Of a stretch of 64,000 bases of DNA, positions 7,942 to 16,140 are shown in pieces. The DNA lies in the NCBI RefSeq assembly GCF_015558675.1, contig NZ_JADMOL010000001.1, forward strand, positions 90,637 through 154,636, in the 5' to 3' direction. The notes below the pieces were generated by a model, which was given only the letters and a program-made list of their open reading frames with translations, did no database searches and was not told where the DNA came from. Each line of letters opens with the position of its first letter. Position 1 is the first letter of the stretch. This DNA comes from Paenibacillus sp. 1001270B_150601_E10 (GTDB taxonomy: Bacteria; Bacillota; Bacilli; Paenibacillales; Paenibacillaceae). The position numbers and the translations under genes are program-made.

Positions 7942-9135
7942 TTATTTCGACGTTTTCATTTTCCTTTGATCATCCATACCCTCTTGAATCGCATCTTTCG
8001 CTTGGCTGCCGTACGCGTCTATGGGCGCATCCGTATTTTGCTGTATCGATGGATCAGAGCCTTGATTAGCGGGAGGCACTGGATGACCTTGTGTACTTGA
8101 TTGTTGCTTAACATTCTCCTCTGTTTGCTCCGTTATCCTTATGTTATTTGTTAAAGGGTCGCCATCTTGTGAGGCGCTCCCTACAAACGGCGAGGTACGA
8201 TCAGGTGAATGATGACTTCCTACAAAAGGAGACTGGTCACCACTGATGTTAGATTCATAATTGAAGGATGGAATACTGTCTGTGAATTGGAGATTTTCGA
8301 CGTTCTTATTTTGATTTTGCGATGATTGAATTCGCTGCTCCAACACCTTCCTGGATTGAAGAGACAACTGTCGATTTGCTTTTTCAATAATGTTTGGATT
8401 CTTCTCCATCAGCTTTAATACCGACTCATTCACAGGATAATTTACAATTGCCTTCTGCTGGAGCATCGGTTCAATATATCGAACCGCATAGATCTGACCG
8501 CTATTCAAATACGCATCTACATATGCAGATGATAATGTAAGGAGTTCTTGCTCTGTAAGCTGCAGCCAAATCGTTGGCTGCTGGAGCTTTTTGATCCATT
8601 TTTGATCCAATACGACGAAATCTTGTCCATCTGGAAAACGTATGCGAATATCAACAGCCTCTTTCGGTTGCAGATCTATAGGGAGCTGCACAACAGAAGT
8701 TTCGATCCACCGAGCATCGTTAGACAGTTCTTCCTTATTGGCTAATAAATTTGTGGTTACAGGGATATTTGGCACAACCTCTATCTTTACCGCTTTGCCA
8801 ATAATGTCGTTTTTGTCCGCATAAAGGATGCTCGGAAGAAGCGAGGCAGGCAATTGCAAGGATTCAATATCCTCCTCCTGCACAATGGATCCAGGCTTCA
8901 AGCTTGTTCGGAATACCCAGGCTTCGGACATTTCAACTGAACCACCCTCAATCCGGTACTTCCCCATAATGTCCTTTGCAATTTGCAGCTCATGTACAAG
9001 CAGCTTTTTTTCTTTTTTCCATTGATGGCCAATGTAAAAATGAACGGCTCCAGCAGCCGTGCCCGTCACAAGAACCGATACAAGCGCAGTGAGAGTTAAC
9101 TGCTTCGTACGCCGAGTCCAGCGTTTTGTTAGCAT
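7942..9135 (-). CDS. CpaB/RcpC-like SAF-domain pilus assembly protein
   Basis: 397 residues. An N-terminal membrane anchor (residues 14-33, LTLTALVSVLVTGTAAGAVH) is followed by a coiled stretch and a SAF-like domain at about 70-150 with the diagnostic phrases RTSLKPGSIVQEEDI and ILYADKNDIIGKAV, as in CpaB/RcpC of Flp pilus systems and in FlgA. The last 140 residues are low-complexity, rich in Gln, Asn, Ser and Pro, with two copies of SPFVGS. CpaB proteins are thought to sit in the periplasm or wall space around the pilus channel. The gene opens the assembly part of the operon, about 100 bases after the kinase gene. Confidence 0.8.
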   Translation of the reverse strand: MLTKRWTRRTKQLTLTALVSVLVTGTAAGAVHFYIGHQWKKEKKLLVHELQIAKDIMGKYRIEGGSVEMSEAWVFRTSLKPGSIVQEEDIESLQLPASLLPSILYADKNDIIGKAVKIEVVPNIPVTTNLLANKEELSNDARWIETSVVQLPIDLQPKEAVDIRIRFPDGQDFVVLDQKWIKKLQQPTIWLQLTEQELLTLSSAYVDAYLNSGQIYAVRYIEPMLQQKAIVNYPVNESVLKLMEKNPNIIEKANRQLSLQSRKVLEQRIQSSQNQNKNVENLQFTDSIPSFNYESNISGDQSPFVGSHHSPDRTSPFVGSASQDGDPLTNNIRITEQTEENVKQQSSTQGHPVPPANQGSDPSIQQNTDAPIDAYGSQAKDAIQEGMDDQRKMKTSK

Positions 9136-9237
9136 AATAAAATGACGACCTCCATCCTGCAGCAGGATAATAACCTGAGCCTTTGATACGATGAGCGCAC
9201 ACTACTCTTACATAAAGAGATATCGAACTTGTTATGA

Positions 9238-10749
9238 CTAGCCCAGCCACTTATTCAGCTTGAATCTTCGCTTTCGCTTAGCAGAATGATTAAACCAATG
9301 GTCCATCCATACCTCAACCCTGTCATGATGCTGGAACGGATTCGGGCATGTCGGAATCGAGACGACTAATCGACTGTGTAATCTTGCTGGGCAAGAGCGC
9401 AGCTCTCTATCATCTGCATGCGGTACGCCGCCGATCCATTGCTTGAAACTGCGGCTGTCTAACCGTTCAATAGCATTTGTCCATTCCTGTTGCCGCCACA
9501 TCGCGGCGCTTCCTATCAGCAAGCTATAGTTGGCTCTCATAAACTCATCCAGCAAGCCATTACCTTGAATCGCCCCAAGATCTAAAACAATATAATCGAA
9601 TGTTTGCATTAGATAAGGCATAAAATGACCGTTATATTGCCTATTCAAATTACTGGCATGCCGATATTCCACCCCCTGATAACGCAGCAGCTGCTCAACT
9701 TGGTAGTCATTATCCTCACCGTCAATCTCCAATGACATTTGTTCAACAACCGAATTCACAATGGGACTGTAATCGACAAAAGCAACCCTACCTCGGTAGA
9801 TTCGACTAAGCGCATTTGCGATCATGATCGCAGCATGCGTGCATCCCATCCCTTCTGAACAACTCATGCAAGCGATGATTATCCCTTTGTTCAATCCTCC
9901 AGTAGGCACGCTCTGACCTCTTGCATCGTACCCTTGTCCCAATAAATTCGACATCGGATCAACATAAGCCATTAGATCTGCTTTTAATTGGCTTGCGTCT
10001 TGATATCGATCTTCAGGCTTCTTTGCAAGAAGCTTCGACAGGATCTGGGCCACACCGTTTGGAATATCTGATCGCAGCATGCTGGATCGAAAGGTCGCAA
10101 TGCCCTGCCACTCTCCGTCAGTAAGGATATAGGCCATCAAAGCACCGACGCCGTATAAATCCGTTCTCGCATCGCTTTGAACATCTTCATATTGCTCCGG
10201 TGCGGCAAAGCCCAACGTACCGAGCTTTACCGTATCCGAACTCACATCTGCCTTGTGCTCTCTTGCAATGCCGAAATCAATCAGCTTTACTTGCTGAGTT
10301 CTAGTCAGCATGACGTTCGACGGCTTCATATCACGGTAAATAATAGACGGTTGATGGCTATGCAAATAGATCAGCGCATCACATAATTGCAGGCATATCT
10401 CGATAGATTCTTTAAAAGAAATCGGCTCGCGGCTAATGCGCTCTTGAACCGTCTCCCCTTCGATATACTCCATAACCATATAGGCATGCTCATCATGATA
10501 TGGCGGATAAAAATCAACAATTAAAGGCAAATTGGGGTGCCTAAGCTCCGTTAGCCACTTGGCCTCAAGCAGCAAATGCTCGCGGTTATAATGAATCGGA
10601 ATGCTTTCCTTAATGGCCCAAAATTTTCCCATTAGCCTACTGTCACTAGCTAAATAGACGTAGCCCATTCCGCCTACTCCAATGAGCTTCTCAATACGGT
10701 AGCGCTGCTGAAATAGCACTCCTTCCTCTAATCGTGAAGCTGGCCTCAC
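9238..10749 (-). CDS. Ser/Thr protein kinase fused to a degenerate MinD/ParA-like domain
   Basis: 503 residues. Residues 15-262 form a Hanks-type kinase: Gly loop GVGGMGYVY (24-32), Lys47, Glu62, catalytic loop YRDMKPSN (138-145, Tyr in place of the usual His), DFG (158-160) and APE (183-185). All catalytic residues are present. From about 288 onward the chain looks like a MinD/ParA fold (IIIACMSCSEGMGCTHAAI, RVAFVDYSP, FDYIVLDLG) but the P-loop lacks the lysine. There is no transmembrane helix or PASTA repeat, so it is probably cytoplasmic. GTG 10749 follows GGAGG by seven bases. As first gene of the operon it probably phosphorylates or scaffolds the pilus machine; this is inference. Confidence 0.88.
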   Translation of the reverse strand: MRPASRLEEGVLFQQRYRIEKLIGVGGMGYVYLASDSRLMGKFWAIKESIPIHYNREHLLLEAKWLTELRHPNLPLIVDFYPPYHDEHAYMVMEYIEGETVQERISREPISFKESIEICLQLCDALIYLHSHQPSIIYRDMKPSNVMLTRTQQVKLIDFGIAREHKADVSSDTVKLGTLGFAAPEQYEDVQSDARTDLYGVGALMAYILTDGEWQGIATFRSSMLRSDIPNGVAQILSKLLAKKPEDRYQDASQLKADLMAYVDPMSNLLGQGYDARGQSVPTGGLNKGIIIACMSCSEGMGCTHAAIMIANALSRIYRGRVAFVDYSPIVNSVVEQMSLEIDGEDNDYQVEQLLRYQGVEYRHASNLNRQYNGHFMPYLMQTFDYIVLDLGAIQGNGLLDEFMRANYSLLIGSAAMWRQQEWTNAIERLDSRSFKQWIGGVPHADDRELRSCPARLHSRLVVSIPTCPNPFQHHDRVEVWMDHWFNHSAKRKRRFKLNKWLG

Positions 10750-10790
10750 GCGCTCTCCTCCCTGTCAAAACGGTAATTAAACACAAAAAA

Positions 10791-10824
10791 CCCGAATACA
10801 GCCTAAAAGTAGGCCATATTCGGG
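10791..10824 (-). terminator. Intrinsic terminator-like hairpin in the leader of the kinase operon
   Basis: CCCGAATA (10791-10798) pairs with TATTCGGG (10817-10824), with inner pairing GGCCTA/TAGGC, and on the minus strand it is followed by TTTTTT. It lies between the promoter at 10866-10894 and the kinase start at 10749. A competing pairing is visible: GGGA (minus strand, around 10834) can pair with the TCCC that contains the 5' arm of the terminator stem. This suggests an attenuator, though it could also simply stop transcripts from the methyltransferase gene upstream. Confidence 0.72.
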
Positions 10825-10865
10825 ATGCTTTCCCAAATGGGTAATCATATGTGGTTGATGCTGTT

Positions 10866-10894
10866 ATTATAATAGGGCTTGTTCTTGCTGTCTA
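10866..10894 (-). promoter_or_regulatory. Sigma-A-type promoter of the kinase/Tad-like operon
   Basis: On the minus strand TAGACA (10889-10894) and TATAAT (10866-10871) are separated by exactly 17 bases, one mismatch from consensus. The predicted start leaves a leader of roughly 110 bases before the GTG of the kinase, containing the terminator-like hairpin. No other good promoter was seen in the operon. Confidence 0.7.
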
Positions 10895-10936
10895 GTCCAT
10901 TTTACCTAAAATCAGGATATTTTTTTATTTATGACA

Positions 10937-12019
10937 TTAATATTTAATCATATATAACGTAATTTCATCGCGGTTATGGAACAATTGTTTAGCTCGTAAA
11001 ATATGAAGATGCTGCTCAAACATCTCCATGCAATCCTTAATCGTTTGCAGAGGCTTCTTGTGCATAAGCTTGACCGTTACAATTACGGTGCCTCCTGGTT
11101 GAACAGCTTCAAGCAGTTGAATCACTAATTGGGCTGTATGCTTTGGGTTCCAGCTCATATCGCACACAAGCAGGTCGAACTCATTTGGTTCAAAAGCAAC
11201 ATCCCCTGCGTTTTGATTGATAACGGTAAGCTGAGGATGATCAATCAGGCTTTCATGCATTTTCGCAGGATCAACAGCTGTAACTTCAAGTCCACGCTCT
11301 AACAGAAGGCTGCTCCACCCACCAGGAGCGGCTCCGATATCCAGCCCATGACGGAACTGGCTAAAATCAATGCCAAATACTTGTTCAGCCTCAAGAAGCT
11401 TGAACTTTGCACGAGAGATTTGACCATCTTCTCGTTGGAAACGAATGGCTCCGCCTGGCCAATCCACTCCTTGATCCACCATTGTCGACAGACCAAAATA
11501 AAGTCTATCTTCATGCTCGTAAACAGAGCAGATGAGATGCGGAGACTGGACAACAACGTGATGTCCATCCTGCTCTATGACCTGCTGCATCTCTAGACGA
11601 AGTGCATTTAGATCGATTTCGCTCTGCTTTTGGCTCTTTCGCGTATGAATCGCTATCGTGGTCGATTCGTTAACATATAGATTTGATCTTGTTTTGATTG
11701 CTTCCCATAAACCTGTAAGTGTATCAAGTGTCAATGGATTTGTGTTCTGGACGGTGAGCAGCACAGGAAACATGTCCCGTACAAACATGGATGGAGCAAC
11801 ACGTTGCTGTTCCCAAATCGCATCATGAAGGTTTGGAAGCTCCATAAGAGCGACCTCGCCTGTGACAAGAATCTGGCTTTTTAGTTTGCCATAGGTTCTA
11901 CGAAGCTCCTCCTGCGCATAAGGGATAAACCCATGATTTGCCGTAATAATCCAATGAGAGGATGTCTCAAAATGTGCAGGAAGCTGAACTTCACTAATAT
12001 TAATGCCTTGATGTCCCAA
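10937..12019 (-). CDS. RlmM-like FtsJ-family RNA ribose methyltransferase
   Basis: 360 residues. An N-terminal THUMP-like region (1-180) precedes a Rossmann SAM-binding domain with motif I DIGAAPGGW (227-235). The K-D-K-E tetrad of FtsJ/RrmJ 2'-O-methyltransferases can be assigned to Lys205 or 207, Asp287 (CDMSWNP), Lys317 (VTVKL) and Glu352 (RDEITLY). RlmM methylates the ribose of C2498 in 23S rRNA in E. coli; the same or a related rRNA site is likely but not provable here. The start is TTG 12019, with AAGGAG nine bases upstream. The gene is preceded by the ABC ATPase gene with an 18-base gap, so they are probably cotranscribed. Confidence 0.85.
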   Translation of the reverse strand: MGHQGINISEVQLPAHFETSSHWIITANHGFIPYAQEELRRTYGKLKSQILVTGEVALMELPNLHDAIWEQQRVAPSMFVRDMFPVLLTVQNTNPLTLDTLTGLWEAIKTRSNLYVNESTTIAIHTRKSQKQSEIDLNALRLEMQQVIEQDGHHVVVQSPHLICSVYEHEDRLYFGLSTMVDQGVDWPGGAIRFQREDGQISRAKFKLLEAEQVFGIDFSQFRHGLDIGAAPGGWSSLLLERGLEVTAVDPAKMHESLIDHPQLTVINQNAGDVAFEPNEFDLLVCDMSWNPKHTAQLVIQLLEAVQPGGTVIVTVKLMHKKPLQTIKDCMEMFEQHLHILRAKQLFHNRDEITLYMIKY

Positions 12020-12037
12020 TAGGTATATCTCCTTCGA

Positions 12038-12811
12038 CTAATGTTTCATTTTCACTCTAACCCATGGACGCTCATCCATCCAATCGATCGAAACAGGCAT
12101 TCCATAGGTTTGAGATAAGTTGCTTTCCGTTAATACCTCATGCTTAGGTCCAGCGGCAATAAACCTTCCACCTTCAAGCAGCGCTACATGAGTAAAGATC
12201 GGGATAATTTCCTCGAGATGATGGGTAACATAAACGATGCTGACATCACGTTTACCTAGATTTGATAGATCCATCAGCCATTTTTCTCGCTCATACAAAT
12301 CCAGCCCTGAGCAAGGCTCGTCCATAATCAGCAGCTTCGGTTCACCCATCAGCGCGCGTGCAAGCAGGATCTTCTTTCTTTCCCCTTGTGAGCATACGCC
12401 AAGCGGCTGATCTGCAAGATGCTCGAGTCCTACAAACTGAAGATTCTCCTGTACACGTTCGCGGATTTGTTCATCGACTTGTTCATATAAACGCAAGTAA
12501 GCATTGGCTCCTGTCGCTACAATCTCCCATACCGGATCGCGCAGCGCCATTTTTTCCATTAGCGATTGCCCAATGTATCCGATCTCTTTACGAACCTCAC
12601 GAACATCTGCACGTCCATACCGATGGCCTAGAACATGGACTTGTCCTGTTGTAGGAAATTGATAGCCCATCAAGAGCTCTAGCAACGTAGTCTTTCCTGA
12701 TCCGTTCCGTCCTAGTACGATCCATTGCTGACCGTTCTTTGTCTCCCATTCAAGCTCTTGCAGAATCATGCGCCCTTTACGCTGAAAGGACACATTTTTA
12801 ATGTCAATCAT
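12038..12811 (-). CDS. Stand-alone ABC transporter-type ATPase (YlmA/ModF-like)
   Basis: 257 residues with Walker A GRNGSGKTTLL (about 34-44), signature CSQGERKK in place of LSGGQ, Walker B LLIMDEPCSGLD and the H-loop THHLEE. No permease gene is adjacent, so it may be a soluble ABC protein or pair with a distant membrane partner. It overlaps the thioredoxin-like gene upstream by eight bases and precedes the RlmM-like gene. Substrate unknown. Confidence 0.85.
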   Translation of the reverse strand: MIDIKNVSFQRKGRMILQELEWETKNGQQWIVLGRNGSGKTTLLELLMGYQFPTTGQVHVLGHRYGRADVREVRKEIGYIGQSLMEKMALRDPVWEIVATGANAYLRLYEQVDEQIRERVQENLQFVGLEHLADQPLGVCSQGERKKILLARALMGEPKLLIMDEPCSGLDLYEREKWLMDLSNLGKRDVSIVYVTHHLEEIIPIFTHVALLEGGRFIAAGPKHEVLTESNLSQTYGMPVSIDWMDERPWVRVKMKH

Positions 12812-13142
12812 TTGCGAACCCTCCCTTTAACTGTTCATACAAATGCGTAACAGAATGCATCGCATAGATGAGCTTTGGCTCTTCTCTTGGTTGTTTGGGA
12901 TTCCAAATGATAAGACAAGGAATACTGTGAATTTTGAAGGCATGAGCAACCTCTGGGGAATCATTAAGATTCAGCTTCCCGATTCGATACGCAGAAAGTG
13001 GCTCCAAGGCGATTTGAAGCATTCGTTCCGCTAGTTTGCATGTGCCGCATAATGGACTATACACGTATAAAGCATCGATCTCCTGATCTCTTGTCTCATT
13101 GCTGATCCATTGTAACAGTTGATCTCCTGCAATGTCGTTCAT
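12804..13142 (-). CDS. Thioredoxin-like protein
   Basis: 112 residues with a redox motif CGTC (residues 32-35) preceded by ALYVYSPL, and a cis-proline region HSIPCLIIWNP, all in the positions expected of a thioredoxin fold. It has no signal peptide, so it acts in the cytoplasm. The motif differs from classical CGPC, suggesting a specialised dithiol oxidoreductase. ATG 13142 overlaps the preceding stop by four bases (ATGA), typical of translational coupling. Partner unknown. Confidence 0.85.
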   Translation of the reverse strand: MNDIAGDQLLQWISNETRDQEIDALYVYSPLCGTCKLAERMLQIALEPLSAYRIGKLNLNDSPEVAHAFKIHSIPCLIIWNPKQPREEPKLIYAMHSVTHLYEQLKGGFAND

Positions 13143-13477
13143 TGCAGGCCTCTTTTGACTTCCTCCAACACTTCGATCGGCATTGGACCGTTGAAAAGGG
13201 CTACGCCTTCAGGCTTGCTCTGATACAGCAACTGATACATCCGCTGCCGGCCAAGATTGCTAGATGTATGTAGATATATGCGCTTCGCATATAAGCCTCG
13301 GCGAATCATCTCCTGAACCAGTTCTGTTCCCGTCGGCTCACCTGGTCCTAGATCATGGTCCAGCGACAAAATATCCACCTCATCGCTTTCTAGCAAAGCA
13401 AGACATTCATCCATATTGCGAGCAAGCACAAAGCCATCCGGAGGCCTGCGCCAATCATCCAAATAAATATGAATCAT
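13139..13477 (-). CDS. Cyclic-phosphate-processing receiver-like (cREC) domain protein
   Basis: 112 residues forming a single receiver-like domain: IYLDDWRRPP at the N-terminus in place of the acidic pair, and LSLDHDLG in the position of the phospho-acceptor strand. This combination is the hallmark of the small family annotated as cyclic-phosphate processing receiver domain. No DNA-binding domain is attached. A GAGGTG site lies seven bases before ATG 13477. It heads a tightly coupled set with the thioredoxin-like, ABC and methyltransferase genes. Biochemical role is not established. Confidence 0.78.
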   Translation of the reverse strand: MIHIYLDDWRRPPDGFVLARNMDECLALLESDEVDILSLDHDLGPGEPTGTELVQEMIRRGLYAKRIYLHTSSNLGRQRMYQLLYQSKPEGVALFNGPMPIEVLEEVKRGLQ

Positions 13478-13505
13478 CCGTTCACCTCATTCACTGTATA
13501 AGAGT

Positions 13506-14378
13506 TTAAGTTCCCATTTCGCGAATAATCGCCCATTCTTCAGTATGCAGATTCATTCCTATAGGTTCCGTTTCGAGTATAAAGGGCTTGTCTCGCAGCA
13601 CCGGACTCGATAAAAATTGTTGAAACGCACCTTGTGGTATGACGCCTGTTCCCAATCTTGCATGGCGGTCACGCTTGGAACCGAAAGCCTCAAGCGTATC
13701 ATTCAAATGAACCAACATAAGATGCTCCCAATAGCCGAGCTTCTCTCCAGCAGACAGTAATTCAGACGTGCCTGCTTTATCGTTCGCTTGCCATAATCCG
13801 CTAACGAAGGCGTGGCATGTATCCAAGCAAAATCCGATCTTGCCAGCGTGTTCGCAAAGATTTCTGATCTGGACCATTTCCTCCATCGTTGTTCCAAGTC
13901 CGCCATGCATGCCTGCTTGATTCTCAAGCAAAATGAGTACATGGCCAGTCCATACCTGAGTTACGGTATTCAGCATCGCAATAATGTCTTGATAGCCCTG
14001 CAGCTTATTACCGTGTTTAATCACGCCAAAATGAACGACGACGCCACGAGCGCCAAGAGCATCCGCAATCATAAGCTCTTGCAGCAAGCTGGTCGCCGTC
14101 TTCTGGAATAACTCAGGCTGGTCCTGTATGTGAACGGCCAAGTTGAGTGGATACGCCGAATGCGTAAAACGCTTTATTCCTGCAGCATCAAGCAGCGATT
14201 TACATGCTGCAGCATCCTTTTGCGACCATGACTTTTGTTCAAGACTCCGCGGATTTTTGCCGAACAGCTGAATGCAGGAAAGACCTTCTGCTTCACGCAG
14301 TCTCAATGCTTCTTTAGCTGCATGGACATAGCTCCCATGCTTTTTGAGATGGCAGCCATACTGATAGAAAGGGGCCAT
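13506..14378 (-). CDS. nfo: Endonuclease IV (AP endonuclease)
   Basis: 290 residues, the usual length. The metal-binding motifs of the TIM-barrel family are all visible: HSAYPLNLA, VVHFG, LLENQAG, GFCLDTCHAF, LVHLNDTLEAFGSKRDRH and ILETEP. The enzyme cleaves the DNA backbone at abasic sites during base excision repair. It follows the Fpg/Nei-like gene with only two bases between stop and start, so a glycosylase and an AP endonuclease are made together. Confidence 0.93.
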   Translation of the reverse strand: MAPFYQYGCHLKKHGSYVHAAKEALRLREAEGLSCIQLFGKNPRSLEQKSWSQKDAAACKSLLDAAGIKRFTHSAYPLNLAVHIQDQPELFQKTATSLLQELMIADALGARGVVVHFGVIKHGNKLQGYQDIIAMLNTVTQVWTGHVLILLENQAGMHGGLGTTMEEMVQIRNLCEHAGKIGFCLDTCHAFVSGLWQANDKAGTSELLSAGEKLGYWEHLMLVHLNDTLEAFGSKRDRHARLGTGVIPQGAFQQFLSSPVLRDKPFILETEPIGMNLHTEEWAIIREMGT

Positions 14379-14380
14379 TT

Positions 14381-15202
14381 TTATTTTGTGCTTCCTGCCG
14401 GAACTTGTACATGCTCATGCTGGCAATGTTTGCAGAATACAGCAGTACGGCTATTGATCTGTGTTTCCTCAAGGGCATTGCCGCATTGCACGCACGGCTC
14501 TCCCGTACGATTCGTTACAGCGTAAATATTCTCCGTCCCGTTCTCTTCCACATCAAATGCTTCCTGCAGCCAGTTTGAAAGTGCAGCAAATAAAGCCTGA
14601 TAGTCTTCATCATTCAATGACTCAATGCGAACCGTAGGCAGCAAGCCTGCTCGAAAGGCAATCTCGTCTGCTAGCGGCGAAGAAATACCTGCAATAATAG
14701 CTGGATTCGATAGCGCTGTCTTAAGCGAAGATCTGCGTTTCTCAAACCGTTGTTTTAACAAGGCTGGCGACATACTTCTAGATCCAGGCTCAGGACCGAT
14801 TGCCTTAAGCTGTTCATCCAGTTCTCTCGCACTGATCCACTGCAAGGTCATAGAGCGTGCTCCTGCAACATTCCAACTTCCATTTTCAAAACCAAACGAT
14901 AATTGAAGTTTTGGCCCTTCTTGATCATAACCCGTGTTTTCGGTATTTAATGTCGTTAATAATTGGCCCATACTGCCGATATTTAAAACTAAGCGATGTC
15001 CATCGTCCAAGTGAAAAATGATCGATTTGCTTCGTCTCTCCACGTACAGAAGCTGACGGCCAATCAATTGATCCTCAAGCTCTTTTAGCGGCAGGTTCAG
15101 CCATGATTCCTTTGCTACAACTACTTTTCTAAATCGCCGCCCAACAAATTGTTGATCGAGCTTTTTTCGTTCACGCTCGATTTCTGGAAGTTCCCACATC
15201 AT
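14381..15202 (-). CDS. Fpg/Nei-family DNA glycosylase homologue lacking the catalytic N-terminal proline
   Basis: 273 residues with the family layout: an N-terminal domain starting MMWELPEIE, a helix-two-turn-helix region around 135-215, and a C-terminal zinc finger CVQC-x17-CKHC with the conserved Arg before it. The canonical start is M-P-E-L-P-E, where the proline exposed after Met removal is the nucleophile and the next Glu is essential. Here Trp occupies the proline position, although the Glu and the beta-loop Lys (RRSKSIIF) remain. The codon TGG is unambiguous in the DNA and no alternative start supplies a proline. It may be a lesion-binding protein, a changed glycosylase or an enzyme using another nucleophile. 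It is coupled to nfo. Confidence 0.88.
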   Translation of the reverse strand: MMWELPEIERERKKLDQQFVGRRFRKVVVAKESWLNLPLKELEDQLIGRQLLYVERRSKSIIFHLDDGHRLVLNIGSMGQLLTTLNTENTGYDQEGPKLQLSFGFENGSWNVAGARSMTLQWISARELDEQLKAIGPEPGSRSMSPALLKQRFEKRRSSLKTALSNPAIIAGISSPLADEIAFRAGLLPTVRIESLNDEDYQALFAALSNWLQEAFDVEENGTENIYAVTNRTGEPCVQCGNALEETQINSRTAVFCKHCQHEHVQVPAGSTK

Positions 15203-15230
15203 TCATCTTCCTTTCTTTATCGATCACGTA

Positions 15231-16067
15231 CTAAGACGTCGTTAATTCTTTATAAATCCAATCCTTCATTTCTGCCAAATTGTTGCACACGACAGTCGGC
15301 TCCACGCCTGAGGATGCTTTATAGGATGCAAGATTAACCGAAGTGGTCACACCCGTTAATACAAGTGCGGTTTGACAGCCTGCTCGTGCGCCTGCACGCA
15401 TATCTGTCATCATATTATCTCCAATTACAACCGCATCCTGAGGAGAGCATTGAAGACGTTCTAAAGCAATTTCCATAATTATAGGCTCAGGCTTCCCGAT
15501 GTACAATGCCTGTATGCCTGATACAGCCTCGATTGCCCGGCTGAGACTTCCCGAGCCTGGAGATAAGCCTCGATCAGAAGGAAGCATGAGGTCTGGATTC
15601 GTTGCAATAAAGACAGCTCCTCTTCTAACGGCTGAGGATGCCGCCTCTAGCTTCGCATAGCTAAAGCTGCGATCTATCCCCTGAACAACGACGCCAATGT
15701 CCTCACCGTATGCTTCTTCCAAGTTATTGGTCCACTCAATCTCTTCATCGTTAAGAGCTTGCTCCAAGCCCTTCTCTCCTATCATATATACCCGCTTATT
15801 TCCATACTTACGCTTAATATACTGTGCAGCCGCTTGTGCTGTTGTCAATACATCCTGAGGACGTGCTGGAATATCCATTCCATTAAGCAAGTCTGCTACA
15901 TCCTGAGCGGTTCTCGATGAATTGTTCGTTACAAACAAATAAGGAATGTTCCAATCTTGAAGAGCTTGAATAAGAAGCTCAGCTCCTTCAATCCGTTCTG
16001 ATCCATGAAACATCGTTCCGTCAAGGTCGATTAAGGCATGAATACGACTCGTCATAGCGGTCATCAT
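15231..16067 (-). CDS. HAD superfamily IIA hydrolase (NagD/AraL-like sugar phosphatase)
   Basis: 278 residues. Motifs in order: DLDGTMFHG (motif I with nucleophilic Asp), FVTNNSSRT (motif II), a C2-type cap, GKPEPIIMEIAL (Lys) and VIGDNMMTDMRAG (acidic motif). This is the TIGR01457/AraL/NagD subgroup, soluble cytoplasmic phosphatases with broad sugar-phosphate activity. Several ATG codons compete at the start; 16067 is used here because AAAGGA lies upstream. Confidence 0.88.
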   Translation of the reverse strand: MMTAMTSRIHALIDLDGTMFHGSERIEGAELLIQALQDWNIPYLFVTNNSSRTAQDVADLLNGMDIPARPQDVLTTAQAAAQYIKRKYGNKRVYMIGEKGLEQALNDEEIEWTNNLEEAYGEDIGVVVQGIDRSFSYAKLEAASSAVRRGAVFIATNPDLMLPSDRGLSPGSGSLSRAIEAVSGIQALYIGKPEPIIMEIALERLQCSPQDAVVIGDNMMTDMRAGARAGCQTALVLTGVTTSVNLASYKASSGVEPTVVCNNLAEMKDWIYKELTTS

Positions 16068-16140
16068 CTATCATCATTTCCTTTCATCCGAGCACTTCAA
16101 ACCTGTTATTGGAAGCGATTCAACTTGATTCATCGCACGC

